Assembly (NCBI GenBank): GCA_004297075.1
Contig: SCVK01000305.1
Location: 1-64,000 of the forward strand
DNA from: Chitinophagaceae bacterium
Lineage (GTDB): Bacteria > Bacteroidota > Bacteroidia > Chitinophagales > Chitinophagaceae
Length of the DNA stretch: 64,000 bases
Direction: 5' to 3'
Part shown: positions 57,945 to 64,000 of the stretch, piece by piece
Layout: every line of letters starts with the position of its first letter
Numbering within the stretch: the first letter of the stretch is position 1
Program-made: the position numbers and the translations under genes
The notes under the pieces: generated by a model
Database searches by the model: none
Told to the model about the DNA's origin: nothing
Seen by the model: only the letters and a program-made list of their open reading frames with translations

Positions 57945-60785
57945 TCAATGTGCTTCCAGCCAGTTGCTTCCCTCGCCCACTTCCGCTTCCACCGGTACGC
58001 CATTGGGTAGGATCATGGCGGTGGTCATATTGTCGATGATCAGTTTCTTCAGCGCTTCGGCTTCTTCTGTCACCGCATCAAACACCAACTCATCATGTAC
58101 CTGCAGGATCATTCTGGATTGCCAGTTCCCTTTTTTCATTTCCTTGTGGATCTTGATCATCGCCAGTTTGATCATATCTGCCGCTGTTCCCTGTATGGGC
58201 GAGTTAATGGCGTTTCGTTCTGCATAGCCCCTCACGGTGAAGTTGGAAGAGTTGATGTCTTTCAGCCAGCGTTTTCTCCCCATCAGTGTGGCTACATATC
58301 CGTGTTGCTGTGCAAAACGCACGGTTTCATCCATATAGGAAGTGATGCCTACAAATTCCTTTTTATAATTATCAATGATCTCCTTTGCTTCAGAGCGTGA
58401 GATGGAAAGATTTTCTGCCAGGCCAAAAGCTCCCTGGCCGTAAATGATACCGAAGTTCACGCTCTTGGCTTTGTAACGCATTTCTTTGGTTACTTCTGCC
58501 TCGGGTATATTATACACTTTGGCTGCAGTAGCGGTGTGGATGTCTTTGCCCTCCTTAAATGCCTCACACATATTCGGATCACCGCTGATAGCCGCTACAA
58601 TACGGAGTTCTATCTGCGAGTAATCCGCACTCACCAGTATCCGGCTGTTATCGCGCGGAATAAAAGCTTTGCGTATTTCCCTTCCCCTGTCGCTGCGAAT
58701 GGGGATATTCTGTAAGTTAGGGTTATTACTGCTCAATCTTCCCGTAACGGCCACGGCCTGTGCATAAGACGTGTGTACACGGCCGGTTTTACTGTTGATC
58801 ATTTCCGGCAGCGCATCTACATAAGTGCTTTTCAGTTTGGTCAGTTCCCGGAAGCCTAAAATATCAGCCACGATCGGGTTATTGGCCGCCAGTTTCTGTA
58901 ACACATCTTCGCCGGTTGCATATTGACCGGTCTTTGTTTTTTTGGCCTTGGGATCTATTTTCAGCAGATCGAACAAAACCTCTCCCAGCTGTTTGGGCGA
59001 TGCGAGGTTAAACCGCACACCAGCCTGTGCATATACATTCTCTTCAAACTGTTTGGCATCTTTCTCGAGTTCCTTGCTATAGTCTTTCAGAAAATCCACA
59101 TCGATCTTTACACCTTCAAATTCCATATCTGTTAACACCTGTACCAGCGGATTTTCCACTTCTTCAAAAACCTTCTCTACTTCTTTTTCTTTCAGCAGCG
59201 GAACAAATGCCTGCTTCAGTTGCAGGGTAATATCAGCATCTTCTGCCGCATATTCTTTGGCTTTTTCTATATCCACATCCCGCATATTGCCCTGTGTCTT
59301 TCCTTTTTTGCCAATCAGTTCATCAATATGAACGGGCTCATAGCCGAGGTATTGCGCACTCAGCAGATCCATGCTGCGCCGTCCCTCCGGCTCAATTACA
59401 TAATGTGCCAGCATGGTATCAAAGATCTTTCCCTTGAGTTCTTTGTTATACCATTTTAATACGAGCATATCGTATTTGAGGTTTTGTCCCACCCAGGTAA
59501 TGTTTGTAGATGCAAAAAGCGGATCCAGCTTATGCAGGATCGATTTTGTTTGTTGCTGATCTGCCGGACATGGTATATAAAATCCTTCTCCTTTTTTGTG
59601 CGAAAAACTCAGGCCCACCAGTTCTGCTTCATTTGCATCTATATTGGTGGTTTCTGTATCAAAACAGATTTCTGTTTGTTGTAAAAGAGTTTCCACCAAC
59701 TGCTCAATGGCTGCGGTTCCATCTACGAGTGTATATGTATGCGCAGTGTTATGAATATTTTTTTCTGCCAATAAGCCCGAACTTTCTTCTCCGTTTAACA
59801 CAGGCGTTATATCTTTTCTGGCACTGCTGTCTTTTTTATTTTGTGAGGAAACGGTATTGCCAAACAGATCCGTTTGTATGGATTGTGGCGCCGAGTGGAA
59901 AGCATTGAACTCATCACCAAGGATCCGTTTGCCGAGGGTTTTGAATTCCAATTCTGTAAACACTTCAACCAGGGCTTCTTTGTTCCATTCTTTTAAACGA
60001 TAATCTTCTTCATGAAAATCAACCGGCACATTGGTAATAATAGTGGCCAGTTTTTTACTCATGATGGCCATCTCTTTCCCATTCCGGATTTTCTCACCCA
60101 ACGCACCTTTAATATTATCTGCGTTGGCTAAAATATTCTCAATGGTATCATATTCTTTGAGAAGCTTCGCCGCTGTTTTTTCGCCCACACCCGGTATGCC
60201 CGGGATATTATCTACCGCATCGCCCATGAGCCCCAGCATATCCACAACCTGCTCCACCCGTTTGATATCCCATTTCTCACAGATCTTTTCTGCGGTCAGG
60301 ATCTCTTCGGGATTGCCGAAAGAGGGTGGTTTATAGATATATACATGCGGATGTATCAGTAACTGCCCATAGTCTTTATCGGGCGTAACCATATACACTT
60401 CGTAGCCCTTATCGGCCGCCTGCCAGGCAACCGTTCCAATCACATCATCCGCTTCATACCCATCCAGTTCAACTACGGGAATATTGAAGCCCTCGATAAT
60501 TCTTTTGATATCGGGTAGTGATGCCAGCAGATCTTCGGGTGCTTCCTGGCGGTTAGCTTTGTAATCGGTAAAATCCACATGCCTTTCTGTAGGTGCATGT
60601 GTATCAAAACAAACAGCGAGGTGTGTTGGTTTCTCTTTGTTGATGAGTTCGAACAGGGTGTTGGTAAACCCAAATTGCGCATTCGTGTTTCTTCCTTTCG
60701 AGGTAATACGCGGGTTACGGATCAGCGCATAATAAGCCCGGTAAATCAAAGCCAGCGCATCCAGCAGAAATAGTTTTTTGCCCAT
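57945..60785 (-). CDS. polA: DNA polymerase I
   Basis: 946 aa; 5'-3' exonuclease, 3'-5' exonuclease 'ICFDTETTNIDANEAELVGLSFS', polymerase 'SADYSQIELRIVAAISGD', 'QVHDELVFD'. Confidence 0.99.
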   Translation of the reverse strand: MGKKLFLLDALALIYRAYYALIRNPRITSKGRNTNAQFGFTNTLFELINKEKPTHLAVCFDTHAPTERHVDFTDYKANRQEAPEDLLASLPDIKRIIEGFNIPVVELDGYEADDVIGTVAWQAADKGYEVYMVTPDKDYGQLLIHPHVYIYKPPSFGNPEEILTAEKICEKWDIKRVEQVVDMLGLMGDAVDNIPGIPGVGEKTAAKLLKEYDTIENILANADNIKGALGEKIRNGKEMAIMSKKLATIITNVPVDFHEEDYRLKEWNKEALVEVFTELEFKTLGKRILGDEFNAFHSAPQSIQTDLFGNTVSSQNKKDSSARKDITPVLNGEESSGLLAEKNIHNTAHTYTLVDGTAAIEQLVETLLQQTEICFDTETTNIDANEAELVGLSFSHKKGEGFYIPCPADQQQTKSILHKLDPLFASTNITWVGQNLKYDMLVLKWYNKELKGKIFDTMLAHYVIEPEGRRSMDLLSAQYLGYEPVHIDELIGKKGKTQGNMRDVDIEKAKEYAAEDADITLQLKQAFVPLLKEKEVEKVFEEVENPLVQVLTDMEFEGVKIDVDFLKDYSKELEKDAKQFEENVYAQAGVRFNLASPKQLGEVLFDLLKIDPKAKKTKTGQYATGEDVLQKLAANNPIVADILGFRELTKLKSTYVDALPEMINSKTGRVHTSYAQAVAVTGRLSSNNPNLQNIPIRSDRGREIRKAFIPRDNSRILVSADYSQIELRIVAAISGDPNMCEAFKEGKDIHTATAAKVYNIPEAEVTKEMRYKAKSVNFGIIYGQGAFGLAENLSISRSEAKEIIDNYKKEFVGITSYMDETVRFAQQHGYVATLMGRKRWLKDINSSNFTVRGYAERNAINSPIQGTAADMIKLAMIKIHKEMKKGNWQSRMILQVHDELVFDAVTEEAEALKKLIIDNMTTAMILPNGVPVEAEVGEGSNWLEAH

Positions 60786-60852
60786 GGAGCTAAGGTAGGA
60801 AATGCAACTGATAGTCCATAGTGAATAGAACCAGAGCGGTTAACCTCAGAGA

Positions 60853-60879
60853 AAGGCCCCCGGATTTTCCGGGGGCCTT
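60853..60879 (-). terminator. Strong hairpin between polA and the amidohydrolase gene
   Basis: AAGGCCCCCGG-atttt-CCGGGGGCCTT; 11 bp perfect arms. Confidence 0.7.
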
Positions 60880-60905
60880 ATACAAAAGAATAACAATCAA
60901 CTACT

Positions 60906-62240
60906 TTATTTAAGACCGTATTTGTACATATATCTTTCGTACAGTTGTTTCTGTTTGTTATCGAGGCTTACTTTACGGCCCTGGATAAAAGCATCTGTTA
61001 CATTACTGCTTTTCATATCCAGAATATCGCCTTCACTGATAATGATGTTAGCGTCTTTACCAGCTTCCAGTGAACCGGTTCTCGCATCAATCCCCAGGAT
61101 TTTGGCCGCGTTCAGGGTAATGGCCTGTAATGCCTGCTCTTTGGTTAAACCATAGGTGGCGGCAGTGCCGGCATTGTAAGACAGGTTACGGTAGCGGGTA
61201 TTGGAACTTTCATCGTTCAGCGCAAATAATACGCCTGCTTTCTGTAAAGCGGCCGGTGTTTTGTAAGGTTGGTCCACATCATCATCTTCTGTGGCCGGCA
61301 GCGAATGCTCTTCGCCCAGGATCACCGCAATATTATTGGCTTTCAGCAGATCGGCAATCTGAAAACTTTCGCTTCCGCCAACGATCACCACATCAAATCC
61401 AAACTCTTTCGCAAAATCAATGGCAATCAGCATTTGTTTTACCTGGTCGGCATGCACAAAGAGTTTCTGCTTTTTGTTAAAGAGGTTTTTGAGCGATTCA
61501 AACTTCAGGTTTACGGCACTATGCGTTGGCTCCTGCAGATAGGCTTTTGCCTGGCGGAAAAAGGATTTGATCTCTTCTACCTTATCCAATGCAGCTTTTG
61601 CCGGATCTGCCGGACCGGCAGCAATTCCGAATTGCGCCAATAGTGCCGGTGGAATACCACCCCTTCTTCCAAAACGGTTGATGAAACTGGGCATGTTGAT
61701 GTGCATACCCCCGTCCATGTCATAGGCAGCGTCTTCCCAGTTCCAGGCATCCAGTTGTACCACGGTAGAAGAACCGCTAACAGAACCCCCGGCCGGAACC
61801 ACATTGGCCAACAGAATCCCGTTTGAGCGCAACACGCCGATTACACGGGAATCCGTATTATATGCTGTGATGGAACGGATATTGGAATTGTAATCGCCCA
61901 GTTCCGAAAAATCATTGCTGGCTCTTACACCGGCACCGATCTCTTTCAGACCCAGATCGCTGGAGGGAAGGATCAGTCCGGGATATACATGTTTGCCTTT
62001 GGCATCTACCACAGTAGCGCCGCTGGCAGATGGGGTAATACTGGTACCCACATTGGTGATCTTGCCACCATTGATTTCAATAGTAGCATTCTCGAGTACG
62101 GTTCCGTTACCTACATGAACGGTTCCATTGGTAATATAGATACGGCCCTTGTTTTCTTTGGCCGGGTAAATTACTTCCTGTGCCTTTGTAAAACCGGCGA
62201 CCAGCAGTAATACGCTGAGTGTGCTGAATATTTTTTTCAT
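60906..62240 (-). CDS. Secreted amidohydrolase-family protein
   Basis: Signal peptide; 'VVDAKGKHVYPGLI', 'ALQAITLNAAKILGIDARTGSLEAGKDANIIISEGD'. Confidence 0.9.
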   Translation of the reverse strand: MKKIFSTLSVLLLVAGFTKAQEVIYPAKENKGRIYITNGTVHVGNGTVLENATIEINGGKITNVGTSITPSASGATVVDAKGKHVYPGLILPSSDLGLKEIGAGVRASNDFSELGDYNSNIRSITAYNTDSRVIGVLRSNGILLANVVPAGGSVSGSSTVVQLDAWNWEDAAYDMDGGMHINMPSFINRFGRRGGIPPALLAQFGIAAGPADPAKAALDKVEEIKSFFRQAKAYLQEPTHSAVNLKFESLKNLFNKKQKLFVHADQVKQMLIAIDFAKEFGFDVVIVGGSESFQIADLLKANNIAVILGEEHSLPATEDDDVDQPYKTPAALQKAGVLFALNDESSNTRYRNLSYNAGTAATYGLTKEQALQAITLNAAKILGIDARTGSLEAGKDANIIISEGDILDMKSSNVTDAFIQGRKVSLDNKQKQLYERYMYKYGLK

Positions 62241-62253
62241 AATCTGTCGGTTT

Positions 62254-64000
62254 TTAGTTGTTGAGGTTTACTTCGTCTTCTGAATGAATGGTGAACAGAC
62301 CGTCTTTGTGGTCATGATCGCCACAGCTTAACAGGATCTGGAAGCTGGGTTCTGCGGGTCTTACAGCACCACCACCCCTTTTTTCGCCGATCATTTTCTG
62401 TGTCAGGCGGAACCTTTCGCTGCTGATTTTCTTTCTCTGCTCAGCATCTTTCTGTCTGTCGAAGTAAACAATACCATCCACGATGGTTTGTTCTGATTTT
62501 GCGTAAATGCTCAACGGATTATCACTCCAGATCACGATATCGGCATCTTTACCGGGTTTGATACTTCCTACTTTATCATCTACATGCAGGGCCTTGGCCG
62601 GATTCAGGGTTACCATTTTCAGGGCATCTTCTTCAGATACACCACCATAGCGAACCACTTTACCCGCTTCCTGGTTCAGACGGCGCGCCATTTCCGCATC
62701 GTCGGAGTTGATACATACGTTCAGTCCTACTTTATGCATGATCGCCGCATTGTAAGCGATGGCATCAGTAACTTCTACTTTATAATACCACCAGTCAGAG
62801 AAGGTGGATGCGCTCGAACCCTGTGCCTTCATTTTATCGGCCACTTTATATCCTTCGAGAATATGGGTGAACGTGTTGAAAGTGAAACCATATTTATCTG
62901 CCACGCGTAAGGCAGCAGTGATCTCACTCTGTACATATGAGTGACAGGTAATAAAACGTTTTTTATTCAGGATCTCTACCAGCGCATCCAGCTCCAGGTC
63001 GCGCTTGGTTTTGGGATCTGCTTTCATGGCTTTTTCATAATCTTTGGCACGGGCAAATGCATCGGCTAGCACTTCTTCCACACCCATCCTTGTATCAGGG
63101 AAACGGTTATTGCTGGTAGAAGTGGTTCTCTTCACGTTTTCACCGAGTGCAAACTTGATAAAGCCATCAGAACCCTTGAACTTCAGGTCCTCATCATTGG
63201 CACCCCAGCGCAGTTTGATCAGCTGGGTTTGTCCGCCAATGGTATTGGCCGAACCGTGCAGGATATGAGAAGAGGTAACACCACCACTTAACTGGCGATA
63301 GATATTAATGTCTTCCGGATTCAGGTTATCGGCAATCCTCACTTCAGAAGTAACCGACTGGCCACCCTCGTTGATAGAAGCCGCTGCAATATGTGAGTGT
63401 TCATCAATGATACCTGCGGTAACATGTTTACCGGTGCCATCAATCACTTTGGCTGTTGCGTCGGTGATGTTTTTACCAACACGGGCAATTTTGCCGTCTT
63501 TTAACAACACATCCGCATTTTCCAGTTTGCCCTCTTTTTCGTTGGTCCAAACGGTTGCGTTTTTGATCAGCAGGCTTTCCTGCTTAGGTGCTTCTTCCCA
63601 GCCATATCCATCAAACGGATAAGTTACTTTGGATAAACGCTGTGGAATGTTCGGGCGCCTTCTTGCCGAATCGGTATTGGCTGCCGCGCTTGAAACAAAA
63701 GAAGCGGTCCAGGTAATTTTATTGCCTGCCGTATCTTCTCCCAAACCATTCCAGCTGTTTCCGTTGGTAACGCCACTGAGTCGGTATTGTGCAGCAGCTG
63801 CGCCACCGCGTGCACCGCCAAATCCACCACCACCCATTCCGGCGGCAGGTGCAGCTGCACCGGCAGCGGGCCTTCTGGCAGGAACGGTTGAGAAGCTGAG
63901 TTTTACCAGTTTACCATCATGGCTGAATTTACCGGTAAGGGTATCTTTTCCAATCACATTGGCTGCTGCGGCACTTTTCACATCCAGGGTATAGTTTATA
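62254..64000 (-). CDS. Amidohydrolase-family protein (5' end beyond the window)
   Basis: 'GKHVTAGIIDEHSHIAAA', 'NPAKALHVDDKVGSIKPGKDADIVIWSDNPL'; frame stays open to 64000. Confidence 0.92.
   Translation of the reverse strand, partial: INYTLDVKSAAAANVIGKDTLTGKFSHDGKLVKLSFSTVPARRPAAGAAAPAAGMGGGGFGGARGGAAAAQYRLSGVTNGNSWNGLGEDTAGNKITWTASFVSSAAANTDSARRRPNIPQRLSKVTYPFDGYGWEEAPKQESLLIKNATVWTNEKEGKLENADVLLKDGKIARVGKNITDATAKVIDGTGKHVTAGIIDEHSHIAAASINEGGQSVTSEVRIADNLNPEDINIYRQLSGGVTSSHILHGSANTIGGQTQLIKLRWGANDEDLKFKGSDGFIKFALGENVKRTTSTSNNRFPDTRMGVEEVLADAFARAKDYEKAMKADPKTKRDLELDALVEILNKKRFITCHSYVQSEITAALRVADKYGFTFNTFTHILEGYKVADKMKAQGSSASTFSDWWYYKVEVTDAIAYNAAIMHKVGLNVCINSDDAEMARRLNQEAGKVVRYGGVSEEDALKMVTLNPAKALHVDDKVGSIKPGKDADIVIWSDNPLSIYAKSEQTIVDGIVYFDRQKDAEQRKKISSERFRLTQKMIGEKRGGGAVRPAEPSFQILLSCGDHDHKDGLFTIHSEDEVNLNN

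Noticed and set aside
1-64000. Prophage, ICE or defence island
   Set aside because: No integrase, transposase, phage structural, conjugation, restriction-modification, toxin-antitoxin or retron-like genes seen in the ORF track

Overview
A 64 kb Bacteroidota chromosomal window, probably Chitinophagaceae-like judging from protein families and promoter style. It is densely coded. I saw no rRNA, tRNA, CRISPR array, transposase or prophage. Main contents: a sensor kinase/response regulator followed by a putative surface-glycan module (TPR+YaiO-type barrel, unknown membrane-anchored protein, GT2 synthase fused to an LtaS/sulfatase-like domain, HEAT protein); a KdnB-like dehydrogenase; a large VPS10/BNR-like protein; uvrB, recA, polA, nadA and mgsA; a short SDR/NmrA/NTF2/AraC cluster with one nonsense-interrupted gene; an Ada-like Zn domain overlapping alkB; peptidases, an amidase, an Nramp transporter, a PpiD-like foldase, an LpoB/COG3014 pair and two amidohydrolases. 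The most notable points are (1) the glycan synthase-phosphotransferase fusion and its neighbours, (2) a ~640 bp divergent intergenic region (50115-50758) with a perfect and several near-match DnaA boxes, a candidate oriC, (3) twin ACTAA-N5-TTAGT dyads 24 bp apart upstream of recA, (4) several families of intergenic palindromes and degenerate heptamer repeats, and (5) a secreted Cys-ladder/DUF5763-like protein. All family assignments are by eye; no searches were run.
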